DNA from: an uncultured Muribaculaceae bacterium
GTDB lineage: Bacteria; Bacteroidota; Bacteroidia; Bacteroidales; Muribaculaceae
DNA: 7,576 nucleotides
Reading direction: 5' to 3'
NCBI GenBank assembly: GCA_910584185.1
Contig: CAJTYC010000096.1
Location: 1-7,576, forward strand
Below are positions 1 to 5,078 of the stretch, piece by piece. A program made the position numbers and the translations under genes. How positions within the stretch are numbered: the stretch's first letter is position 1; each line of letters opens with the position of its first letter. Under the pieces are notes generated by a model that had not been told where the DNA came from, did not search any database, and saw only the letters and a list, made by a program, of their open reading frames with translations.

Positions 1-53
1 GCTCCTACGTCAGTTTAGCAAACTGGTGGTTTCAGCCACTCACCCACCTCTCC
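1..53 (-). tRNA. tRNA-Ser (anticodon GCU), 3' part beyond window
   Basis: This is a serine tRNA that reads AGC/AGU codons. On the minus strand the 5' acceptor strand GGAGAGG begins at 53. It is followed by UG, a 3-bp D stem (GGU/ACC) around a GAGUGGCUGAA loop, and an anticodon arm CCAGU-UUGCUAA-ACUGA with anticodon GCU at plus-strand positions 17-19. The outermost anticodon-stem pair is a C-A mismatch. The long variable arm typical of tRNA-Ser starts (GUAGGA) just before the window ends, so the rest of the variable arm, the T arm and the 3' acceptor strand are missing. The gene is cut by the window, not visibly broken. A consensus Bacteroidetes promoter lies about 130 bp upstream. Confidence 0.93.
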
Positions 54-176
54 TGATGTTTTTGCCGGCTTACCGATTCCGCTTCGACGGCTGCGTCTTG
101 GCTTACCCCTCTCGAGGCCGGTAGGCTCTTCTGCAATTCTATTGTTTTATTCGCTCAGCCCTTCATGGGCTTTTGC
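54..176 (-). other. Long, possibly structured leader of tRNA-Ser transcript
   Basis: About 120 nt separate the predicted start site (near 175) from the tRNA 5' end, which is long for a tRNA precursor. Read on the minus strand it can form AGCCC/GGGCU (157-171) and GACG-CAGC-CGUC hairpins. The element GGUAAGCC occurs twice, and either copy could pair with an upstream GCCUACC, each with one mismatch. No open reading frame or known RNA family was recognised. It may be a plain precursor leader or a small RNA processed away from the tRNA. The pairing is seen by eye only. Confidence 0.3.
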
Positions 177-181
177 GATTG

Positions 182-213
182 CAAAGTTAATGCTTTTAAC
201 CGGTTTATCCAAA
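182..213 (-). promoter_or_regulatory. Bacteroidetes-type promoter for tRNA-Ser
   Basis: On the minus strand the -33 element TTTG (210-213) is separated by 20 nt from the -7 element TAACTTTG (182-189). This matches the established Bacteroidetes primary-sigma consensus TTTG-N19-21-TAnnTTTG exactly. The -33 box overlaps the final Phe-Gly codons of the upstream channel gene, so the tRNA promoter is embedded in that gene's 3' end. No terminator for the channel gene is visible between its stop codon and this promoter, so some read-through into the tRNA is possible. Confidence 0.75.
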
Positions 214-1503
214 TTTATTAACATTTTTTTGTTCTATTTTTGCGAGTGACTTGATATCGGCACCTGTCGGGGCCTGGAATATCCTCAGTCCGAACCTCCC
301 CACCGTGGCGATTATATGGTCGGTCACATCGGCTTGCACCCTCTCATATTTCTCCCATGTGGTGCATTTGGTGAAGAAGTATATCTCTATCGGGAGGCCC
401 GCCTCGGTGGGCTGCAGCTCGCGCACCATGTAGAGCATGTTGCCGCCACGCTTGAGCGTGGGCAATTGCGATATGTAGTGCTTCAGGTAGTGGCGCAACG
501 CCGTCAGGTTGACCACCTCCCCATCCATCTCCAGACCTTTCGCCCATTCGCACCCGCGCATAGACGTCTTCTCCTCCTCCGTCAGAAACCTCACCGTGGT
601 CATGTCGATGCTCAGCGAGCGGGCCACCCGCCGCCCGCCACTCTCCTGCATGCTGCGCCAATTCTGAAATGACTGGCTCACGAGCTGATATGGCGGTATC
701 GTGACTATCGTGTGGTCCCAGTTGAGCACCTTCACCGTGGCAAGCGTCACCTTCTTCACGATGCCGTTGGCGCCATAGGCCGGGGCCGTGACCCAATCGC
801 CGGGCCGCAACATATCGTTGACCGTAAGCTGTATGCCGGCCACCACACCGAGTATCGAGTCCTTGAACACCAACATAAGCACCGCGGCCCCCGCGCCGAG
901 TCCGGATATGATAAGCAGCGGATTCCTGCCCACCACAACCGACAGCATCAATATCACACCCACCGCCCATATCAGGAAAATGATCATCTGCTCGAGACCC
1001 TGAAGCGAATGCGACGGCACATATTCATAGTCGTCAGCCTCCTCATCATTGAGCTTACTCAGCCGCTCCGCCTCCTCAGCTATCCTATTGCGGTCGAAAA
1101 GCACGAGAAACGCACCCTTCACAAATTCCACCACCATTTTAGTCCCTATGCCGATGATAACCACGTCTGCCGTTATCATGGCCCACGAAGATACGGTCTT
1201 GAAGGGCGACAGCGAATACTGAAGCAGATGGCGCAGAAGCATAACGCTGCACTCCCACCAGCACCACTTCAGGAAGCTGTAACGAAACAATATATCGTCA
1301 ATCTTGGTGGGCGTATTGCGCGTGATGCGCAGGATCAGCGGGTTCACGAGACGATTCAATACAGTATAGACCAAGCCGGAGGCCACCACATAAGCCACCG
1401 ACAGAAGCAAGCTCGCGGTGCGCAAAGCCCACTGCCAGCCCAGACCGTTGTCGCACAGCCAACCGGCGATGCCCTGCAAAGCCGAATTAAGATTCACATC
1501 CAT
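205..1503 (-). CDS. ybdG: MscS-family mechanosensitive channel, YbdG type
   Basis: This 432-residue inner-membrane protein is of the small-conductance mechanosensitive channel family, which opens under membrane tension to release solutes during hypo-osmotic shock. Hydrophobic segments are seen near residues 26-56, 107-132, 168-192 and 196-226; a weaker one is near 80-95. The last is the pore-lining helix, rich in Gly/Ala (GLGAGAAVLMLVFKDSILG). It leads into the beta domain NDMLRPGDWV (229-238). The motif NWRSMQESGGRR (281-292), followed by IDMTTVRFLTEEE, is characteristic of the E. coli YbdG (MscM) subgroup, whose length (about 415 residues) is close. A charged cytoplasmic insert (about 138-160, Glu/Asp-rich) precedes the fourth segment. 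The ATG at 1501-1503 fits the consensus promoter about 38 bp upstream and the A/T-rich, SD-free leader. Family assignment is firm; the symbol is by similarity to YbdG from memory. Confidence 0.93.
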   Translation of the reverse strand: MDVNLNSALQGIAGWLCDNGLGWQWALRTASLLLSVAYVVASGLVYTVLNRLVNPLILRITRNTPTKIDDILFRYSFLKWCWWECSVMLLRHLLQYSLSPFKTVSSWAMITADVVIIGIGTKMVVEFVKGAFLVLFDRNRIAEEAERLSKLNDEEADDYEYVPSHSLQGLEQMIIFLIWAVGVILMLSVVVGRNPLLIISGLGAGAAVLMLVFKDSILGVVAGIQLTVNDMLRPGDWVTAPAYGANGIVKKVTLATVKVLNWDHTIVTIPPYQLVSQSFQNWRSMQESGGRRVARSLSIDMTTVRFLTEEEKTSMRGCEWAKGLEMDGEVVNLTALRHYLKHYISQLPTLKRGGNMLYMVRELQPTEAGLPIEIYFFTKCTTWEKYERVQADVTDHIIATVGRFGLRIFQAPTGADIKSLAKIEQKNVNKFG

Positions 1504-1516
1504 AACAATTTCAAAC

Positions 1517-1533
1517 GATGCGCATATCGCATC
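1517..1533 (-). other. Hairpin at 5' end of channel mRNA
   Basis: GATGCG and CGCATC form a perfect 6-bp stem around a 5-nt loop (ATATG), ending 13 nt before the start codon. If transcription starts about 6 nt past the -7 box, this hairpin occupies nearly the first bases of the mRNA. It could protect the 5' end or modulate initiation. The structure is read from sequence; the role is inference. Confidence 0.45.
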
Positions 1534-1540
1534 CTCGCTG

Positions 1541-1571
1541 CAAAGTTACAATTTTTATGCCACACTGCAAA
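1541..1571 (-). promoter_or_regulatory. Bacteroidetes-type promoter for channel gene
   Basis: On the minus strand TTTG (1568-1571) is followed after 19 nt by TAACTTTG (1541-1548), an exact match to the Bacteroidetes sigma-ABfr consensus. The predicted start site near 1535 gives a leader of about 32 nt. The -7 sequence is identical to those of the tRNA and galK-side promoters in this window. Confidence 0.8.
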
Positions 1572-1816
1572 GTGAACTTTTTTCTCTCAAAACGAACTAT
1601 TTGTTATCACCCCCTCATGCCTCCACTTATTAAATTTGCCGCCGAAAGATATGGTCACATCCATCTTCCGGCGGCTACATTTCCTTTATTTTGCAGCCGC
1701 CGCGACTTTCTTATCAGACAACATTTAGTTTCCATATTAAAAAATGTATTTGCAGCATACTTTTCGGCATTTTCATGAATTTTTGATGCGGTTGCCACGA
1801 TTTTTCTTGCTATTTT
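1572..1816. other. Intergenic stretch without a gene
   Basis: This stretch lies between two divergent promoters. No convincing coding sequence is seen: the one minus-strand frame open across it (1655-1930) begins with TTG, is AT-rich and Lys/Asn/Ile-rich, and resembles nothing. The only clear structure is the GC-rich hairpin pair at 1638-1702. A lone TAAATTTG at 1631-1638 matches the -7 box but has no TTTG at the right distance. Confidence 0.6.
1638..1702. repeat. Two mutually exclusive GC-rich hairpins
   Basis: GCCGCCG (1638-1644) pairs with CGGCGGC (1669-1675), and the stem continues inward (AAGAT-GG/CC-ATCTT with a 2-nt bulge and one mismatch) to a loop of about 6 nt. The same middle arm, as CGGCGGCT (1669-1676), also pairs perfectly with AGCCGCCG (1695-1702) across an 18-nt A/T-rich loop. 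The two stems cannot form together. The surrounding sequence is AT-rich, so the GC arms stand out. Which strand is transcribed is unknown. Confidence 0.5.
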
Positions 1817-1846
1817 TTTGTATTTAATATTTTTTGCGTAAATTTG
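1817..1846 (+). promoter_or_regulatory. Probable promoter of the propeller-like gene
   Basis: TTTG (1817-1820) and TAAATTTG (1839-1846) are separated by 18 nt, one short of the usual 19-21. The -7 element fits TAnnTTTG exactly and the region is strongly AT-rich. A start site near 1852 would give a leader of about 100 nt. Confidence 0.55.
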
Positions 1847-1869
1847 CAATGTTAAAGCATTATTGGATA

Positions 1870-1912
1870 GCTTCCATAACTTGACATATTTACATCGTAA
1901 ATACTGGAAAGC
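1870..1912 (+). other. Nested inverted repeat in 5' leader
   Basis: An inner perfect stem TATTTAC/GTAAATA (1887-1893 with 1897-1903, 3-nt loop ATC) lies inside an outer stem GCTTCCA/TGGAAAGC (1870-1876 with 1905-1912, one bulge). It sits in the predicted leader, just downstream of the presumed start site. It could be a regulatory or stabilising mRNA structure, or an operator. No known riboswitch was recognised. Confidence 0.4.
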
Positions 1913-1954
1913 GTAGTACGGACAATACAAATAACAACAAAATAGTTACTGCTT

Positions 1955-2092
1955 ATAAGAAAATTTTTACTTATCGCAGGCCTTGCGCTTGCATCCGGAG
2001 CATCGCTCCAGGCTGTTGAGCCTGCGATGTTTGATTACCCCCGATGGCCTCCGCATCGCCGGCTCTGTCGGCGTTGCCCCGGTCTCGATTGA
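1955..2092 (+). pseudogene. Signal-peptide 5' end, out of frame with body
   Basis: Reading from 1955 gives a classic export signal: (M/I)RKFLLIAGLALASGAS followed by LQAVEPAMFDYP, i.e. a basic n-region, a hydrophobic core and a small-residue cleavage region. The first codon is ATA where ATG is expected. A rare CTG lies in frame two codons upstream at 1949, just after an in-frame TAG at 1943. At the C5 run 2038-2042 this frame continues into Arg/Pro-rich nonsense and stops at 2090. Removing one C joins it cleanly to the downstream frame as MFDYPDGLRIAGSV, which restores a coherent repeat motif. This is therefore the true 5' end of the following gene, split off by a one-base insertion or a sequence error. 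Confidence 0.8.
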
Positions 2093-3320
2093 TGACGCAG
2101 CGACCCCAATGTCAGCCCCCTGCGTATGGGACCTCAAGGAAGATGGCACTTACGGCGAGCCCGTCGTGCTTCCTTATCCGAAGTTAGACTGGACCAACCG
2201 CGTGCCGCAGTATGTGATGGGCCTCGACATCTCAGCTGACGGCAAGACCGTCATCGGCCAGATTACTGACTATCAGGGCATGATGCACACCATAATCTAC
2301 TTCACGCTCAATGACGAGAACAAATGGGAATACCACAACAACTTCCAGTCTCTCGCCAACCCCAACAATGTCCAGCTCCCGGAGTACCCCGGTGAAGCCC
2401 CCGAGCAACCCCAGGTCGCAGATTTCATGACCGAGGAGAACAAGGCATCATACAATGAGGCCCTGCAAGCTTGGCAGAATACCTGCACATGGGACCCCGA
2501 CACCTACCCCAACTTCGAAGACTATATGAGCGCCGATGAACTAGCCGCCTATAATGCCGCCATGGATGAGTATCAAACCAAATTTCAGGCTTGGGAGGAA
2601 GCATCCAATGCGTTCTACGCAGCGCTTGAATCATGCGGAGGCACCGACATGGTGTTCAATAACGTGATCCTCTCGCGCGATGGCAAGACAGCTTATTCTT
2701 CGGCACAGATTTCGGAAGATGATCCACTCTCTTGGTTCCCGGTCGATAAATTTACCCCTGTGAAGTTCGACCTCACCAATGGCACCCACACCATGTATCC
2801 GCTCGACAACATCCTTATCTCGGCAATTGCCGACGACGGCACTATCATGGGTGCAAGCCAGTCAGCCACAGAGCCGCAGCAGGCATACGTATACCTTCCC
2901 GGTTCAACCGAGCCTATCACGCTCATGGACTATTTCAAGACCCGCGATGCGCAGACCTACGCTTGGATGCAGGAGAACATGCTGCACGACTACGAGGCTT
3001 ACGACCCCGAAACATATGAGCCTGTCATGATTGAGGATTACCCCTTCACCGGTGTGCCGCGAGTCACTCCCGATCTCAAACTCGTGGCTACTTCCAGCGC
3101 AAATTACTGGGACATCGCCAGCTCCGCAATCTGCTTCAGCTACATTCTCCCCGACTCTTCAACCGGTGCTGTGAATGGTGTGGCTGCGGATAAGCTGATT
3201 GACGAGGCCAACGCGCCAGTTTACAATGCCCAAGGCATACTCGTGGGCCGTGGCACAGAAGCACTCCGCAACCTTCCCGCCGGCATCTACGTAATCGGCT
3301 CGCGCAAAGTGATCAAATAA
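1983..3320 (+). CDS. Secreted repeat (propeller-like) protein, 5' frameshifted
   Basis: The function is unknown. The open frame is 445 codons from a TTG at 1983, but the genuine N-terminus is the signal peptide encoded in another frame from 1955, so residues 1 to about 19 of this frame are not native. The body carries five spaced motifs of the type xxDGxxxxGS at residues 18-29, 83-94, 230-241, 282-293 and 362-373 (e.g. ISADGKTVIGQI, LSRDGKTAYSSA). Each is followed by a strand-like segment (CVWDL, IIYFTL, AYVYLP, CFSYIL). This resembles HAF-type extracellular repeats or a beta-propeller. An acidic helical insert (about 138-217) contains two related halves, DFMTEENKASYNEALQAWQ and DYMSADELAAYNAAMDEYQ. 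The C-terminus VYNAQGILVGRG...LPAGIYVIGSRKVIK resembles Bacteroidetes type A (T9SS-like) sorting or adhesion tails. It probably acts outside the cytoplasm. It is a single gene ending in a strong terminator. Confidence 0.75.
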   Translation: MRLHPEHRSRLLSLRCLITPDGLRIAGSVGVAPVSIDDAATPMSAPCVWDLKEDGTYGEPVVLPYPKLDWTNRVPQYVMGLDISADGKTVIGQITDYQGMMHTIIYFTLNDENKWEYHNNFQSLANPNNVQLPEYPGEAPEQPQVADFMTEENKASYNEALQAWQNTCTWDPDTYPNFEDYMSADELAAYNAAMDEYQTKFQAWEEASNAFYAALESCGGTDMVFNNVILSRDGKTAYSSAQISEDDPLSWFPVDKFTPVKFDLTNGTHTMYPLDNILISAIADDGTIMGASQSATEPQQAYVYLPGSTEPITLMDYFKTRDAQTYAWMQENMLHDYEAYDPETYEPVMIEDYPFTGVPRVTPDLKLVATSSANYWDIASSAICFSYILPDSSTGAVNGVAADKLIDEANAPVYNAQGILVGRGTEALRNLPAGIYVIGSRKVIK

Positions 3321-3363
3321 ACCCGCAACCGACCCGGCTCCCCAAAGGCAGCCTCCATATAAC

Positions 3364-3414
3364 ACTCCCCGTCTACATGATTTAATAATCACGTAAGCGG
3401 GGAGTCACTTTTTT
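3364..3414 (+). terminator. Rho-independent terminator
   Basis: ACTCCCCG (3364-3371) pairs perfectly with CGGGGAGT (3398-3405). The stem extends inward through TACATGATT/AATCACGTA with one mismatch to a small A/T loop. It is followed by CACTTTTTT. It begins 44 nt after the stop of the propeller-like gene and should end that transcript. Confidence 0.88.
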
Positions 3415-3467
3415 GGGAACGTAGGCCTCCGGCCTGCGAAATTTGGGAACGTAGGCCTCCGGCCTGC
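3412..3467. repeat. Tandem pair of 26-bp palindromic repeats (REP-like)
   Basis: Two identical 26-bp copies (3412-3437 and 3442-3467) of a sequence starting TTTGGGAACGTAGG and ending CCGGCCTGC lie 30 bp apart, separated by GAAA plus shared T residues. Each copy contains a hairpin GTAGGCC-TCC-GGCCTGC (one T-G pair). The T-tract of the terminator merges into copy 1. The short palindromic GC-rich unit placed after a gene resembles bacterial REP elements. Genome-wide copy number cannot be judged from this window. Confidence 0.7.
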
Positions 3468-3557
3468 CCATGAAGCCTTTCACGCTGTGAGTCGCGCCTA
3501 AGTCCTTTATAAATGACCCGTTGGTCTAAATGGCACGCCCAATTGACAAAAATACTC

Positions 3558-3588
3558 TTTGATAAAACATTATTATTTGTTAACTTTG
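3558..3588 (+). promoter_or_regulatory. Bacteroidetes-type promoter upstream of galK
   Basis: TTTG (3558-3561), a 19-nt A/T-rich spacer and TAACTTTG (3581-3588) match the Bacteroidetes consensus exactly. It is the only good plus-strand promoter seen between the upstream terminator and galK. It would give galK a leader of about 250 nt that runs through a dead gene remnant and a minisatellite. It may originally have served the lost gene. Confidence 0.7.
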
Positions 3589-3591
3589 AAC

Positions 3592-3611
3592 TTTGAATTT
3601 TTAAATTCAAA
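3592..3611. repeat. Perfect inverted repeat over predicted start site
   Basis: TTTGAATTT and AAATTCAAA form a perfect 9-bp inverted repeat with a 2-bp centre, starting 4 bp after the -7 box, so the predicted transcription start lies inside it. The location suits an operator for a dimeric repressor. Equally it may be an AT-rich hairpin at the mRNA 5' end. Confidence 0.45.
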
Positions 3612-3618
3612 TCTTATT

Positions 3619-3731
3619 TCGCCGGAGGGTGTGAGCAACGGCCAGGTGCGCTCCGCGCTTACCGCCGTGATGCACCATTCCCCAAGGACCACCACTGGCA
3701 GGACGGCGCCAAGATAAAGGACCTCTGGTAA
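3619..3731 (+). pseudogene. Frameshifted 3' remnant of an unidentified gene
   Basis: From 3619 one frame reads SPEGVSNGQVRSALTAVMHH with almost every third base G or C, as in the real genes here. Near 3665-3680 coding character moves to a second frame that reads RRDAPFPKDHHWQDGAKI followed by KDLW and a TAA at 3729-3731. Together they look like the last 35-40 residues of a protein with one indel. There is no start codon and the sequence before 3612 is AT-rich noncoding, so the 5' part of the gene is gone. I do not recognise the family. It lies in the presumed galK leader. Confidence 0.5.
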
Positions 3732-3748
3732 TCAAACCGATTGGCCCC

Positions 3749-3809
3749 ATTAGCCATATTAGACCTATTAGACCTATTAGACCTATCAGACCTATTAGAC
3801 CTATTCACC
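3749..3809. repeat. 9-bp minisatellite in galK leader
   Basis: Five consecutive units of ATTAGACCT (3758-3802; the fourth has a single T-to-C change, ATCAGACCT) are flanked by degenerate units ATTAGCCAT (3749) and ATTCACC (3803). The array ends about 40 nt before the galK start codon. Nine-base periodicity keeps a frame open (Leu-Asp-Leu repeats), but no proper start codon supports translation. Copy number could vary by slippage. Confidence 0.85.
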
Positions 3810-3847
3810 AAAAAAGAAAAAACTAAAACACTAAAATCTAATAAATT

Positions 3848-4987
3848 ATGGAACTTAAAGAGAGAATTGACAAGCGTTTCAAACAGGATTTCGGCGAAGA
3901 AGGTACTTTCTACGCTTCAGCAGGCCGTATCAACCTCATAGGTGAACACACTGACTACAATGGAGGTTTCGTGTTTCCCGGCGCTATCGACAAGGTAATC
4001 ATGGCTGAGATCAAGCCCAACGGCACTGACAAGGTGCGCGTGGTGTCGCTCGACCTCGACGACACTGCCGAGTTCGGTCTCAACGAGACCGATGCCCCCA
4101 AGGCAAGCTGGGCACGCTACATCTTCGGCGTGTGCCGCGAGGTGCTCAAGCGCGGCGGCGTGGTGAAGGGCTTCGATGCTGTATTTGCCGGCAATGTGCC
4201 CCTCGGCGCAGGCCTCAGCTCTTCTGCTGCACTCGAAAGCTGCTTCGCTTTCGCTATCAACGATATGTTCAACGAGAACAATATCGAGAAGTTCGAGCTC
4301 GCTCGTATCGGCCAGTCCACTGAGCACAACTATTGCGGCGTGAACTGCGGTATCATGGACCAGTTCGCATCTGTAATGGGTCAGAAGGGTAAGCTGATGC
4401 GCCTCGATTGCCGCTCTATGGAGTATGAGTACTTCCCCTTCAACCCCGAAGGCTACAAGCTGGTGCTCGTTGACTCCGTGGTGAAGCATGAGCTTGCCGA
4501 CTCCCCCTACAACAAGCGCCGCCAAAGCTGCGAGCGTGTGGCCAAACGCCTCGGCATTGAGACTCTGCGCGATGCCACTATGGAGATGCTCGACGCCATC
4601 CGCACCGACATTACGGCTGAGGATTATTTCCGCGCTAAGTTCGTCATCGAGGAGAAGGACCGCGTGCTCGCTGTCTGCGACGCTCTCGTGGCAGGCGACT
4701 ATGAGACTGTGGGCGAGAAGATGTATGAGACTCACCATGGCCTCTCCAAAGATTATGAGGTCAGCTGCGAAGAACTCGATTATCTCAACGATATCGCCAA
4801 GGAGTGCGGCGTGACCGGCTCGCGCATCATGGGTGGAGGTTTCGGCGGCTGCACCATAAACCTCGTCAAGGATGAGCTCTACGACAAGTTCGTGCAGACT
4901 GCAATGTCCAAGTTTGCCGAGAAGTATGGCCACGCTCCCAAGGTGTATCCGGTGGTAATCAGCGACGGTGCCCACAAGGAGGCTTGA
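3848..4987 (+). CDS. galK: Galactokinase
   Basis: This cytoplasmic GHMP-family kinase of 379 residues transfers phosphate from ATP to D-galactose, giving galactose 1-phosphate, the entry to the Leloir pathway. The galactokinase signature GRINLIGEHTDYNGG is at residues 26-40, with Arg27 the likely catalytic Arg and Glu33/His34/Asp36 sugar-binding. The ATP-binding GHMP motif is PLGAGLSSSAALE (118-130). Asp171 in CGIMDQFAS is the likely catalytic base. The third GHMP motif is MGGGFGGCTINLV (328-340). The length is normal and the protein is complete. The ATG at 3848 follows an A-rich, SD-free leader. The stop TGA is immediately followed by an in-frame TAA. It probably shares a transcript with the secreted beta-galactosidase 91 bp downstream, which would supply its substrate. 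Confidence 0.98.
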   Translation: MELKERIDKRFKQDFGEEGTFYASAGRINLIGEHTDYNGGFVFPGAIDKVIMAEIKPNGTDKVRVVSLDLDDTAEFGLNETDAPKASWARYIFGVCREVLKRGGVVKGFDAVFAGNVPLGAGLSSSAALESCFAFAINDMFNENNIEKFELARIGQSTEHNYCGVNCGIMDQFASVMGQKGKLMRLDCRSMEYEYFPFNPEGYKLVLVDSVVKHELADSPYNKRRQSCERVAKRLGIETLRDATMEMLDAIRTDITAEDYFRAKFVIEEKDRVLAVCDALVAGDYETVGEKMYETHHGLSKDYEVSCEELDYLNDIAKECGVTGSRIMGGGFGGCTINLVKDELYDKFVQTAMSKFAEKYGHAPKVYPVVISDGAHKEA

Positions 4988-5005
4988 TAAGTCTTGAGAC
5001 TTCAA

Positions 5006-5026
5006 CAGGCGCAGACATCGCGCCTG
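5006..5026 (+). other. GC-rich hairpin between galK and GH35 gene
   Basis: CAGGCGC and GCGCCTG form a perfect 7-bp stem with a 7-nt loop (AGACATC), starting 18 nt after the galK stop. It is followed by ACCTTTAGAG, with no U-tract, so it is at best a weak terminator. More likely it protects the galK 3' end or lowers read-through within an operon. No promoter consensus was seen in the 91-bp gap. Confidence 0.5.
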
Positions 5027-5078
5027 ACCTTTAGAGCCCATCTCATAAAACAAAATGTGAAAAACAACGATAACAACA

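Noticed and set aside
157..175. AGCCC/GGGCT hairpin plus TTTT as a plus-strand terminator
   Set aside because: The stem is short and no plus-strand gene precedes it.
712..1575. 287-codon plus-strand frame opposite the channel gene
   Set aside because: His/Arg/Gln-rich nonsense typical of an antisense frame; the opposite strand encodes clear MscS motifs.
1631..1638. TAAATTTG as a plus-strand -7 box
   Set aside because: The nearest upstream TTTG is 27 nt away, outside the 19-21 nt spacing.
1655..1930. 91-codon minus-strand frame in the divergent intergenic region
   Set aside because: TTG start, AT-driven Lys/Asn/Ile composition, overlaps the hairpins and a plus-strand promoter; no coding bias.
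3412..3467. Possible CRISPR array from two spaced identical repeats
   Set aside because: Only two copies with a spacer of about 4 bp, and no cas genes.
3389..3610. 73-codon minus-strand frame with a duplicated QAGGLRSQ
   Set aside because: The duplicated peptide is only the translation of the 26-bp palindromic repeats.
3741..3941. Leu-Asp repeat peptide over the minisatellite reading into galK
   Set aside because: The open frame is a by-product of the 9-bp period; it starts at TTG and overlaps galK out of frame.
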